From the NCBI RefSeq assembly GCF_023612255.1, contig NZ_CP063231.1, positions 974,001 through 1,038,000 on the forward strand: a stretch of DNA of 64,000 bases. Reading direction: 5' to 3'. Shown piece after piece: positions 7,850 to 18,467 of this stretch. Both the position numbers and the translations under genes were made by a program. Positions within the stretch are counted from its first letter, which is position 1; each line of letters starts with the position of its first letter. This stretch comes from Luteibacter flocculans (GTDB lineage: Bacteria; Pseudomonadota; Gammaproteobacteria; Xanthomonadales; Rhodanobacteraceae). The notes beneath the pieces were generated by a model, which saw only the letters and a program-made list of their open reading frames with translations, ran no database searches and was not told the origin of the DNA.

Positions 7850-9522
7850 GCGACAGCAACGAAGGAAATACCTCGCCGCCGGAAGATCTGCCGCAACCGG
7901 TCGTGCGGAAGTCGAAGCTCGGCTTCTCGCTGATCTGGCTGGTGCCGATCGTGGCCGCGCTGGTCGGCCTCTCGCTGCTGGTAAGCCATTACCTGTCGGC
8001 CGGTCCCCGGATCACCGTCACTTTCCAGACGGCGGAGGGCATCGAGGCCGGCAAGACCCAGGTCAAGTACAAGAACGTCGTGATCGGCAAGGTCACGACC
8101 ATGAAGCTGTCGAAGGACCGCACGCACATCTCGGTGATGATCGACCTGGAGAAGGACGCCCGTGCCTTTGCCACCAAAGGCACACGCTATTGGGTGGTGC
8201 GTCCGCGCGTCGGTGCCAGCGGTGTATCCGGCATCGATACGTTGCTTTCCGGCGCTTTCATCGGCGCGGATGCCGGCGCTTCGGAAGAGGAACAGAGTGA
8301 TTTCAAGGGTCTCGAAACGCCACCGGCCGTTACCCATGGCGCGCCGGGTCGGCGCTTCGTGCTGCACGCGGGCGACCTCGGGTCGCTCGACATCGGCTCG
8401 CCGGTCTACTACCGGCGTATCCAGGTTGGACGCATCGTGTCCTATCAATTGGACAAGGACGGCAAGGGCGTATCGCTGCAACTGTTCATCGACGGTCCGA
8501 ACGATCGCTTCGTGCTGAAGGACTCGCGATTCTGGAATGCCAGCGGCGTCGACGTCTCGCTCGGTGCAGACGGCCTGAAGATGAACACGCAGTCGTTGGC
8601 CACCGTCATTGCCGGTGGCGTGGCGTTCCAGGATCCCCCGGGGCCGCACGACGAAAGCCCGGCACCGGAAATGGCCGAATACACGCTGTTCAACGATCAG
8701 GCTACGGCCGTTGCGCCGCCGGATGGCAAGCCGCGCTACATCCGCATGCGCTTCGAGCATTCGTTGCGTGGTCTCGCGGTCGATGCACCGGTGGAGTTCC
8801 TCGGGGTGAAGATCGGGCGCGTGGTGTCGGTCAACCTGGACTACGATCCGGCATCGCAGACCTTCCCGGTCATCGTCGGCGCGCTGGTCTATCCGCAGCG
8901 TCTCGGCCAGGCAAATGAAAAACTCGCCAAGGCCGTTGGTGGCGACGAGGACACGTTGTTCCCGCGCATCATGAGCGGGCTGGTGGCACATGGTCTGCGT
9001 GCTCAGGCGCGCACCGGCAACCTGCTGACCGGCCAGCTCTACATCGCGTTCGACTTCGATCCGAAGGCCAAGAAGGTGGCGTTCGACCCGAATGCCAAAC
9101 CGGTGGAACTGCCGACCACGCCGGGCGACTTCGACCATCTGCAGGAACAGATTTCCAGCATCGTCGACAAGATCGAGAAGATTCCCTTCGATTCGATCGG
9201 CCGCAACCTCGATGGCAGCCTGAAGGAACTCAACGGCACGCTGAAGCAGGTCAACACCGAGCTGATGCCCGAGGCGAAGAAGACCTTGCAGGGCGTGAAC
9301 CGCACCGTCGGCACAGCCAACGACGCGTTGTCAGAGAACTCGCCGCTGCAGCAGAACATCAGCCAGACGCTCGAGGAACTGCAGCGCACCGTCCGCTCGG
9401 TCCGTGCCTTCACCGACTATCTGGGCCGCCATCCGGAGGCGCTCCTGCGCGGCCGTGGCGCTGACGCACCGCCGAAGATCAGCACCCCGTCCGCGAAGAC
9501 GGGCAAGGAAGAACAGCCATGA
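7846..9522 (+). CDS. pqiB: PqiB: MCE-domain protein of an inter-membrane lipid transport system
   Basis: A 558-aa protein with one N-terminal membrane anchor (residues about 24-46, LIWLVPIVAALVGLSLL) followed by three MCE domains, beginning near residues 50, 165 and 290 (GIEAGKTQVKY, GSPVYYRRIQVG, PVEFLGVKIG). A C-terminal helical stretch at about 430-540 is rich in Leu, Asn and Gln. E. coli PqiB (546 aa) forms a hexameric needle with a hydrophobic channel across the periplasm; the same domain count and length imply the same role. ATG 7846 is chosen because it overlaps the previous stop and gives the expected N-terminus. It also overlaps pqiC. Confidence 0.93.
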   Translation: MSDSNEGNTSPPEDLPQPVVRKSKLGFSLIWLVPIVAALVGLSLLVSHYLSAGPRITVTFQTAEGIEAGKTQVKYKNVVIGKVTTMKLSKDRTHISVMIDLEKDARAFATKGTRYWVVRPRVGASGVSGIDTLLSGAFIGADAGASEEEQSDFKGLETPPAVTHGAPGRRFVLHAGDLGSLDIGSPVYYRRIQVGRIVSYQLDKDGKGVSLQLFIDGPNDRFVLKDSRFWNASGVDVSLGADGLKMNTQSLATVIAGGVAFQDPPGPHDESPAPEMAEYTLFNDQATAVAPPDGKPRYIRMRFEHSLRGLAVDAPVEFLGVKIGRVVSVNLDYDPASQTFPVIVGALVYPQRLGQANEKLAKAVGGDEDTLFPRIMSGLVAHGLRAQARTGNLLTGQLYIAFDFDPKAKKVAFDPNAKPVELPTTPGDFDHLQEQISSIVDKIEKIPFDSIGRNLDGSLKELNGTLKQVNTELMPEAKKTLQGVNRTVGTANDALSENSPLQQNISQTLEELQRTVRSVRAFTDYLGRHPEALLRGRGADAPPKISTPSAKTGKEEQP

Positions 9523-10118
9523 TCCATTCCCTTCGTCTTGCCGGTCTCGTGGCCCTCATCGGGAGCCTCGGCGCCTGCGCCTCGTCGCCCACCCATTTCC
9601 ACACGCTGGTGCCGCCGGCCGCTCCCCCGGCCAGCGGCACGGCGGCGTTTGTCATCGACGTGCAGCCGGTGGGCGTGCCGCCGCAGGTCGATCAACCCGC
9701 ACTCGTGCTTCGTCAGGGCGCCAGCTCGATCGCGGTGCTGGACGGCGAGCGCTGGGCCTCGCCGCTGGGCGACGAGATCCGGGCCGCGCTGTCGACCGAC
9801 CTGACGGCACGCCTTGGCACGCACGACGTGCACGGCCTGCCGCGCGCACGGGACGCAAAGGTGGTCCGCGTGCAGTTCGACGTCCGTCGCTTCGACTCGG
9901 TGCTGGGTGGCGATGCGACGGTGGAGGGTGCCTGGTCCGTGCGCGGTCCCGCCGAGGGCGCCGCGGTCACGTGTGCGTCGCGCGTGTCCGAGCCCGCCGG
10001 GTCGAGCTACGACAGCCTCGTGGACGCGCATCAGCGTGCGCTGGGCAAGGTCGCCGACCAGTTGGCAGTGGCGATCCGCTCGCTCGCCGCCGGGCAGGCC
10101 GCCACCTGCGCTCTGTAG
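9519..10118 (+). CDS. pqiC: PqiC: outer-membrane lipoprotein of the Pqi system
   Basis: A 199-aa lipoprotein with signal peptide and lipobox LGAC (cysteine at about residue 20). The rest matches the ABC-transport auxiliary/PqiC (YmbA) fold, with PVGVPPQVDQPALVLR near residues 50-65. PqiC anchors the PqiB channel at the outer membrane. ATG 9519 overlaps the pqiB stop. It is the last gene of the operon and is followed by a composite palindromic repeat rather than a classic terminator. A lone C-terminal Cys occurs in ATCAL. Confidence 0.88.
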   Translation: MIHSLRLAGLVALIGSLGACASSPTHFHTLVPPAAPPASGTAAFVIDVQPVGVPPQVDQPALVLRQGASSIAVLDGERWASPLGDEIRAALSTDLTARLGTHDVHGLPRARDAKVVRVQFDVRRFDSVLGGDATVEGAWSVRGPAEGAAVTCASRVSEPAGSSYDSLVDAHQRALGKVADQLAVAIRSLAAGQAATCAL

Positions 10119-10132
10119 GCCCCATAGAAACA

Positions 10133-10217
10133 GGTGGGAGCCACCCTGGTGGCGATAAGCCAACGAAGCGGTGTAGCAGCGAGGCAAGCTACCATCGCCA
10201 TCAGGATGGCTCCCACC
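10133..10217. repeat. Composite extragenic palindromic element, copy A (85 bp)
   Basis: Two GTGGGAGC-headed palindromes face each other: the forward unit starts at 10133 and the reverse unit ends at 10217. Between them is a shared spacer containing AAGCCAACGAAGCGGTGTAG. Copy D (63388-63472) has the same length and is identical at 78 of 85 positions by hand count. A degenerate further unit follows at about 10220-10253. The organisation resembles REP/BIME elements, which are mobilised by RAYT transposases elsewhere; none is present here. It lies directly after the pqi operon and may help end or stabilise its transcript. Confidence 0.85.
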
Positions 10218-10298
10218 GGCAGGTTCCCATCACCACGAAGATGGGCTCCACCAGCAAATTCCGATCGTCGCCATAGCAGCCCCCACAAGGCCCCAGGC

Positions 10299-10327
10299 TT
10301 GGCCTCACCGTCCCCGTGGGATAGTCT
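10299..10327 (+). promoter_or_regulatory. Possible promoter of the leuS operon
   Basis: TTGGCC (10299-10304), 17-base spacer, TAGTCT (10322-10327), about 60 bases before leuS and just past the palindromic element. Match quality is modest (4/6 and 3/6). Confidence 0.3.
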
Positions 10328-10338
10328 CCCGCGATTGA

Positions 10339-13134
<2,796 letters not shown>

Positions 13135-13136
13135 CC

Positions 13137-13688
13137 ATGAGCCCGAACCTCCTTCGTTCGCTTCGCGTCGCCGCGCTTGTCTCCGTCGTGGCGCTGGTCA
13201 GCGCCTGTGGTTTTCACCTTCGTCACAGTGCCGCTCTGCCGCCGGGGATGAAAAAGATCCACCTCACCGTGTCGGGCGGAGGACGCCTCGAGCGCGAGCT
13301 GACCCGTGCGCTGGAGAATTCGGACGTCACGGTGGTGGACAAGCCGGCGACCGATGCCGCCGAACTCGCGATCACGTCCAACACCTTCCGTACCGACTCG
13401 CTCACGGTGAGCGGCACCGCGCGCGTGACGGAATACGCGGTGCGCTACCACGTGGACTTCAACGCCAAGGCGAGCGATGGCACGGTGATCATTGCGCCGC
13501 AGTCGGTCGACATGTCGCGCGAGTTCAGCTACGACGCCACCAACACCATCGGTACCGCGAGCCAGACCGAGGAACTGCAGCGCAGCCTGATTGGCGACAT
13601 GGTCCAGGCGATCCTGTTCCGTCTGCAGGCCGCCGGCGCGCATCCCGCCCTGGCAGCGCCTGCGCAGGCGCCCGCCTCGTCGAACTGA
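13137..13688 (+). CDS. lptE: LptE, LPS-assembly lipoprotein
   Basis: Outer-membrane lipoprotein that plugs the LptD barrel and delivers LPS to the cell surface. The 183 aa begin with a signal peptide and lipobox VSAC, then the family hallmark GFHLRHSAALP immediately after the cysteine. A C-terminal Ala/Pro-rich tail (AHPALAAPAQAPASSN) is typical of xanthomonad-type proteins. ATG 13137 lies two bases after the leuS stop. It is essential in E. coli and always sits between leuS and holA. Confidence 0.93.
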   Translation: MSPNLLRSLRVAALVSVVALVSACGFHLRHSAALPPGMKKIHLTVSGGGRLERELTRALENSDVTVVDKPATDAAELAITSNTFRTDSLTVSGTARVTEYAVRYHVDFNAKASDGTVIIAPQSVDMSREFSYDATNTIGTASQTEELQRSLIGDMVQAILFRLQAAGAHPALAAPAQAPASSN

Positions 13689-13694
13689 CCGCTG

Positions 13695-14705
13695 GTGCCG
13701 CTCAATCCGTCCCAGTGGCAGAAACATCTGGCCGGCGACCGCATGGCGCCGGTGTATCTGCTGGTGGGCGAGGAATTGCTCGTACTCGAAGCGGCCGATG
13801 CCGTGCGCGCCATGGCGCGCCGGCTCGGCTACGCGGAGCGCGAGGTACTCGAAGCCGATAGCCGGTTCGACTGGGACGATCTTGCTCGTGCGTCTGCGGG
13901 GCTGTCGCTGTTCGCGACGCAGCGCCTGCTCGACCTGCGGCTCGCTGGCGGTCGTGCCGGCAAGGATGGCGGTGCGGCCATCACGGCCTTCGTCGGCGAT
14001 CCGCCGCCCGACACCACCTTGCTGATCACCGCCACCGAGTGGAGCAGCAAGCACGAATCCGCCTGGACGAAGAACGTGGATCAGGGCGGTATCCAGGTCG
14101 TGTTCAACGCGCCCCGGCCGCACGAGTGGACGGCATGGGTCGGCTCGCGGCTCGCCTCGCGCGGCCTCAAGGCCACGCCGGACGCGGTGGCGATGCTGGC
14201 CGAGCGCGTGGAAGGCAACCTGCTCGCCGCTGCCCAGGAAATCGACAAGCTCGTGGTGCTTGCCGGCGACCGCCCGCTCGACGCCGCGACGCTGGAAGGC
14301 CTGGTGGCGGACAGCGCCCGCTTCGACGCGTTCAAGCTCACCGATGCCGCTTTCGCTGGCGAAGGCGGCCGCGCGTTGCGCATTCTTGCCGGGTTGCGGG
14401 CCGAGGGCGACGAACTGATCGCGCTGATGGGCTGGCTGGTGAACCAATTGCAATTGGCGATGCGCCTCGCCAACGCCCGCGATGTCTCGGCGCAGGCGAA
14501 GATCGAGCGCCTGTGGCCCGCGCGTGAGCAGCTTTTCCGCAAGGCGCTGCGTCGTGCGCCACGTGAACACTGGATGGCCTGCCTCGCTCGCGCCGCGCGG
14601 ATCGATCGCATGGCCAAGGGGCGCGAGCAGGGCGATGCATGGCTCGAAGCGGAGCGGCTGATCGCCGCCATTGCCGAACCGCGCGCGGCCACGGCATTCG
14701 CATGA
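13695..14705 (+). CDS. holA: DNA polymerase III delta subunit
   Basis: Clamp-loader subunit that opens the beta sliding clamp. The 336 aa match HolA: N-terminal QWQKHLAGDRMAPVYLLVGEE (start of the AAA+-like fold), VLEADSRFDWDDL, then a helical C-terminal collar domain. As in other delta subunits there is no functional Walker A. GTG start at 13695, six bases after the lptE stop. The stop overlaps nadD (ATGA). Confidence 0.93.
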   Translation: MPLNPSQWQKHLAGDRMAPVYLLVGEELLVLEAADAVRAMARRLGYAEREVLEADSRFDWDDLARASAGLSLFATQRLLDLRLAGGRAGKDGGAAITAFVGDPPPDTTLLITATEWSSKHESAWTKNVDQGGIQVVFNAPRPHEWTAWVGSRLASRGLKATPDAVAMLAERVEGNLLAAAQEIDKLVVLAGDRPLDAATLEGLVADSARFDAFKLTDAAFAGEGGRALRILAGLRAEGDELIALMGWLVNQLQLAMRLANARDVSAQAKIERLWPAREQLFRKALRRAPREHWMACLARAARIDRMAKGREQGDAWLEAERLIAAIAEPRAATAFA

Positions 14706-15346
14706 GCGGCATGCGTCCGCTCGCCATCCTCGGCGGCACCTTCGATCCCATCCACCACGGCCATCTGCGTGCCGCGTGGGAAGCCGCGGAAGCGCTGGAC
14801 GCCGAAGTCCGCATGGTTCCCGCGCGTACGCCCCCGCACCGGCCGCCGCCGGTCGCCGACGCAGCGGGGCGCGTGGCCTTGCTGCGCGCTGCGCTTTCCG
14901 GACAGCACCGTCTCTCCATCGACACCCGCGAGCTCGAGCGCGAGGGCCCGTCTTACACCGTGGACACCCTGGCGTCCCTGCGCGACGAGATGGGGCCGGA
15001 ACGCCCCCTCGTGCTGCTCGTGGGCATGGACGCGTTCGCTGGCCTGGCGTCCTGGCACCGCTGGCGCGACTTGTTCACTCTGGCCCACGTGGGTGTACTC
15101 ACCCGTCCGGGCGCGGCCCACGCCTTATCCGATCCCCTGGCCGAATACGTGGCTGACCGCCGTGCGCCGCACGTCGAAGGGCCGGCCGGCAGCGTGATCG
15201 GGATCGCCATCACGCCCCTGGACATCGCCGCCACCGCCATTCGCGAGACGTTCGCGGCGGGACGCGAGCCGCGTTTCCTGTTGCCGTCGGCGTGTTTCGA
15301 GGATGAGACGCTGCTCGCGCCGTACCGGGCGCTGGCCTCGGTATAG
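14702..15346 (+). CDS. nadD: Nicotinate-nucleotide adenylyltransferase
   Basis: Adenylates nicotinate mononucleotide to deamido-NAD in NAD synthesis. The 214 aa carry the nucleotidyl-transferase motif GGTFDPIHHGHL at residues 10-21 and the C-terminal ATP-binding IAATAIRE (usually ISST.IR). ATG 14702 overlaps the holA stop, and the mature motif begins nine residues in. About 100 bases without a gene separate it from rsfS, so this may be the end of the first transcription unit. Confidence 0.95.
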   Translation: MSGMRPLAILGGTFDPIHHGHLRAAWEAAEALDAEVRMVPARTPPHRPPPVADAAGRVALLRAALSGQHRLSIDTRELEREGPSYTVDTLASLRDEMGPERPLVLLVGMDAFAGLASWHRWRDLFTLAHVGVLTRPGAAHALSDPLAEYVADRRAPHVEGPAGSVIGIAITPLDIAATAIRETFAAGREPRFLLPSACFEDETLLAPYRALASV

Positions 15347-15388
15347 GGCCCTCGCCGCTTGCGTGGGGCCGAAAACCTGCCTCGGCAT

Positions 15389-15420
15389 TTGACGCGACCC
15401 GACCGGGCGGGGGGTATACT
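15389..15420 (+). promoter_or_regulatory. Possible promoter for rsfS-rlmH-maf-rng-yhdP
   Basis: TTGACG (15389-15394) and TATACT (15415-15420) each match five of six consensus bases, but the spacer is 20 bases, longer than the optimum 17. TATACT is followed by 41 bases to the preferred rsfS start. Confidence 0.4.
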
Positions 15421-15461
15421 CCCGCCAACCCCGGCATTCCGCCGTGAGAGGGTTCCGCATC

Positions 15462-15848
15462 TTGAGTTCGACCGCATCCCGCAAGGCCAAGTCCGCCGCC
15501 AGTAACGAGCACCTGCGCCAGCGCGTGGTTGCAGCCCTCGAAGATCTCAAGGCCAAGGATGTCCGCGAAATCGACGTCCGCGGCAAGACCTCCATCGCCG
15601 ATATCCTGTTCATCGCGTCGGGCACCTCGGCCCGCCACGTCAAGTCGATCGCCGACGAAGTGATCAAGTTCGCCAAGGAAGCGGGCGTGATGCCGCTTGG
15701 CGTCGAAGGCCAGACCGAAGCCGAATGGGTGCTCGTCGACCTTGGCGACATCATCGTTCACGTGATGATGCCGCGTATTCGCGAGTTCTACGGCCTGGAA
15801 CGTCTCTGGACCGTCGGCGACGACGGCGCCGAAGCCGCGAACGCCTGA
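15462..15848 (+). CDS. rsfS: Ribosome silencing factor RsfS (Iojap family)
   Basis: Binds ribosomal protein L14 and blocks subunit joining in stationary phase or starvation. The 128 aa include the family core VREIDVRGKTSIADILFIASGTS, VEGQTEAEWVLVDLGDIIVH and REFYGLERLW. I prefer TTG 15462 because AGAGGG (15447-15452) precedes it by nine bases. A GTG at 15444 in the same frame would add six residues but lacks its own ribosome-binding site. It is followed after seven bases by rlmH, the usual partner. Confidence 0.92.
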   Translation: MSSTASRKAKSAASNEHLRQRVVAALEDLKAKDVREIDVRGKTSIADILFIASGTSARHVKSIADEVIKFAKEAGVMPLGVEGQTEAEWVLVDLGDIIVHVMMPRIREFYGLERLWTVGDDGAEAANA

Positions 15849-15855
15849 GCCCGCC

Positions 15856-16326
15856 GTGCGGGCTCGCCTCATCGCCGTCGGCGAACGCATGCCGGCCTGG
15901 GTGGCCGAAGGCTTCGCCGAGTACCGCAAGCGGCTGTCGCACGAGCTTCCGCTCGAACTGGTCGAGATCAAGCCCGGCGCGCGCGGCAAGGGTCGCGACG
16001 ATGCGAAGGCAATCCTCGACGAAGGTGTAGCGATCCTCGCGGCCTTGCCGCGCGACATCCACGTCGTGGCCCTCGATGGCCGCGGCAAGCTGTGGTCCAG
16101 CGAAGACCTCGGCCAGCAACTCCAGCAGTGGCGGATGGGCGGGCGTGACCTCGCCTTCCTGATCGGTGGCCCTGACGGCCATGCGCCCGACGTGCTCGCA
16201 CGTGCCGACCAGACCTGGTCCCTCGGACCGCTGACCTTGCCGCACATGCTCGTTCGGCTCGTTCTGGCGGAGCAGTTGTATCGCGCCACGACGTTGGTCG
16301 CCGGCCATCCCTACCACCGCGCCTGA
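15856..16326 (+). CDS. rlmH: 23S rRNA pseudouridine-1915 N3-methyltransferase
   Basis: SPOUT-class methyltransferase acting on assembled 70S ribosomes. The 156 aa include [16 protein letters not shown] at the N-terminus, the [15 protein letters not shown] segment, the SAM-binding knot FLIGGPDGH and C-terminal [10 protein letters not shown]...GHPYHR. GTG start at 15856. The next gene starts 10 bases after its stop. Confidence 0.95.
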   Translation: MRARLIAVGERMPAWVAEGFAEYRKRLSHELPLELVEIKPGARGKGRDDAKAILDEGVAILAALPRDIHVVALDGRGKLWSSEDLGQQLQQWRMGGRDLAFLIGGPDGHAPDVLARADQTWSLGPLTLPHMLVRLVLAEQLYRATTLVAGHPYHRA

Positions 16327-16336
16327 AGGAAACGAC

Positions 16337-16894
16337 GTGCTTTACCTGGCTTCGCAATCCCCACGTCGACGCGAGCTGCTGGATCAGCTCGGCGTGAGCC
16401 ATCGGACGCTGGAGGTAGACGTCGAAGAGATCCGCCAGACGAGCGAATCGCCCGATGCCTACGTCTCGCGCGTGGCGCTCGACAAGGCACGCGCCGGCTT
16501 TGCGCGCGTTGCCGGTGAGCCGGATGCGCGCGTATTGGGCGCGGACACCGAGGTGGTGCTCGGCGACGAAGTGTTCGGCAAACCGCGCGACGCCGACGAC
16601 GCAGCCGCCATGCTGGCGCGCCTCGCCGGCCACGAACATCGCGTGGTATCGGCGGTATGGCTGGTGGATGCGACGGGCGCACGGGAGGCGGTGTCCGTGT
16701 CCACGGTGCGCTTCGCGCCGCTCTCGGCGGCCGAGATCGCCGCCTACGTCGCTACGGGCGAGTGTTTCGGCAAGGCCGGCGCCTATGCCATCCAAGGTGG
16801 CGCCGCTGCTTTCGTGGCACATCTTTCCGGCAGTTATTCAGGTGTGATGGGCCTGCCGCTGTTTGAAACTTCCCGGCTCCTCCGCGGTCCGTGA
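16337..16894 (+). CDS. maf: Maf/YhdE-type nucleotide pyrophosphatase
   Basis: House-cleaning pyrophosphatase of the YhdE branch, which hydrolyses dTTP/UTP and modified bases. The 185 aa carry [12 protein letters not shown] at residues 4-15, [16 protein letters not shown], and [11 protein letters not shown] near residue 155. GTG start at 16337. Whether it prefers canonical or modified nucleotides is not visible. It sits before rng as in many gammaproteobacteria. Confidence 0.9.
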   Translation: MLYLASQSPRRRELLDQLGVSHRTLEVDVEEIRQTSESPDAYVSRVALDKARAGFARVAGEPDARVLGADTEVVLGDEVFGKPRDADDAAAMLARLAGHEHRVVSAVWLVDATGAREAVSVSTVRFAPLSAAEIAAYVATGECFGKAGAYAIQGGAAAFVAHLSGSYSGVMGLPLFETSRLLRGP

Positions 16895-16949
16895 CAGGTC
16901 GTCGATTCGCGGGCTATAAAGCACGATGACTCAAGGAAAAGGGGCCGTG

Positions 16950-18437
16950 GTGAGCGAGGAAATCCTGATCAATGTCACACCGCGTGAGACGCGGGTGGCG
17001 ATCGTCGAAAACGGCATGCTCCAAGAGGTCCACGTCGAGCGCGCGCAAAAGCGCGGCTACGTGGGCAATGTCTACAAGGGGCGGGTGCAACGGGTGATGC
17101 CCGGCATGCAGGCCGTGTTCGTGGAGATCGGCCTCGAACGTGCCGCCTTCCTGCATGCGTCCGACATCGTCCGCCCGCCGCTGCCGCCGACCGATGCGCC
17201 GGTGGAAGGCAAGAGCAGCGGCCACGGTCCGGTGCCGCCGATTTCGGAACTGGTCCACGAGGGCCAGGAAATCGTGGTGCAGGTGGTCAAGGATCCCATC
17301 GGCAGCAAGGGCGCACGCCTGTCCACGCACCTGTCGATTCCGTCTCGCTACCTCGTGCTGCTGCCGCATTCGCGCACGCTGGGCGTGTCGGTGCGCATCG
17401 AGGAAGAGTCCGAGCGGCAACGGCTGAAGGACATCATTCTTCCGCTCATCGGCGAGAACCACCTCGGTTACATCGTTCGCACCAATGCGGAAGGCCAGTC
17501 GGAGGAATCCCTGGCATTCGACGTGACCTACCTCGGCAAGGTATGGCGCGTGGTACAGGAGAACATCCAGAAGGCCAAGGTCGGCGAGCGCGTCTACGAG
17601 GAACTGTCGCTGCCGCTGCGCTCCCTGCGTGATTCGCTGAACGACGGCATCGAGAAGGTACGCGTCGATTCACGCGAAACCTACGAGAAAACCGTCAAAT
17701 TCGTGCACAAGTTCATGCCGGTGCTTTCCGACCGCATCGAGCACTATGCGGGCGAGCGGCCGATCTTCGACCTGTACGGCGTGGAGGACGAAATCCAGCG
17801 CGCCCTGCGCAAGGAGGTGCCGCTCAAGTCCGGTGGCTACCTCATCGTCGACCAGACCGAAGCGATGACCACGATCGACGTCAACACGGGTGGCTACCTC
17901 GGTAGCCGCAACCTCGAGGAAACCGTTTACCGCACGAACCTCGAAGCAGCGCAGGCGGCAGCGCGCCAACTGCGCCTGCGCAACCTCGGCGGCATCATCA
18001 TCATCGACTTCATCGACATGACCGACGACGAGCACAAGCGCCAGGTGTTGCGCATGCTCGAGAAAGGTCTGGCGAAGGACCACGCCAAGACCACGGTCTA
18101 TCCCATGTCGGCGCTGGGTCTCGTCGAGATGACCCGCAAGCGCACCACCGAGAGCCTGGAACGCCAGTTGTGCGAACCGTGTCCGGCATGCAGTGGACGT
18201 GGCACGCTGAAGACCGCCGAGACCGTGATTTACGAGATCTTCCGCGAGATCACTCGTGCCGTACGTCAGTTCAATGCACAGAAACTCCTGGTGATGGCCA
18301 GCCCCAAGGTGGTCGGGCGCATCCTGGAAGAAGAATCGGCCGCGGTTGCCGAGCTGGAAGAATTCATCGCCAAGAGCATTCGCTTTCAGGCGGAAGAGCA
18401 TTACTCGCAGGAACAGTTCGATGTCGTTCTTCTCTGA
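16950..18437 (+). CDS. rng: Ribonuclease G
   Basis: Single-strand endoribonuclease that matures the 16S rRNA 5' end and starts mRNA decay. It has an S1 domain (GNVYKGRVQRVMPGMQAVFV), a 5' sensor, and the DNase I-like catalytic core with metal-binding Asp310 (TIDVNTGG) and Asp353 (IIDFIDM); the 43-residue spacing equals that in RNase E. The zinc-link cysteines CEPCPAC follow near residue 415. GTG 16950 is preferred: it gives MSEEILINVTPRETRV, aligning with E. coli RNase G, and AAGGAAAAGGGG lies just before it. An upstream in-frame ATG at 16926 would add eight residues. The resulting 495 aa compare with 489 in E. coli. Confidence 0.95.
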   Translation: MSEEILINVTPRETRVAIVENGMLQEVHVERAQKRGYVGNVYKGRVQRVMPGMQAVFVEIGLERAAFLHASDIVRPPLPPTDAPVEGKSSGHGPVPPISELVHEGQEIVVQVVKDPIGSKGARLSTHLSIPSRYLVLLPHSRTLGVSVRIEEESERQRLKDIILPLIGENHLGYIVRTNAEGQSEESLAFDVTYLGKVWRVVQENIQKAKVGERVYEELSLPLRSLRDSLNDGIEKVRVDSRETYEKTVKFVHKFMPVLSDRIEHYAGERPIFDLYGVEDEIQRALRKEVPLKSGGYLIVDQTEAMTTIDVNTGGYLGSRNLEETVYRTNLEAAQAAARQLRLRNLGGIIIIDFIDMTDDEHKRQVLRMLEKGLAKDHAKTTVYPMSALGLVEMTRKRTTESLERQLCEPCPACSGRGTLKTAETVIYEIFREITRAVRQFNAQKLLVMASPKVVGRILEEESAAVAELEEFIAKSIRFQAEEHYSQEQFDVVLL

Positions 18438-18467
18438 ACCCGGCGCGATCCGCCGGCGCCCGGGCCG

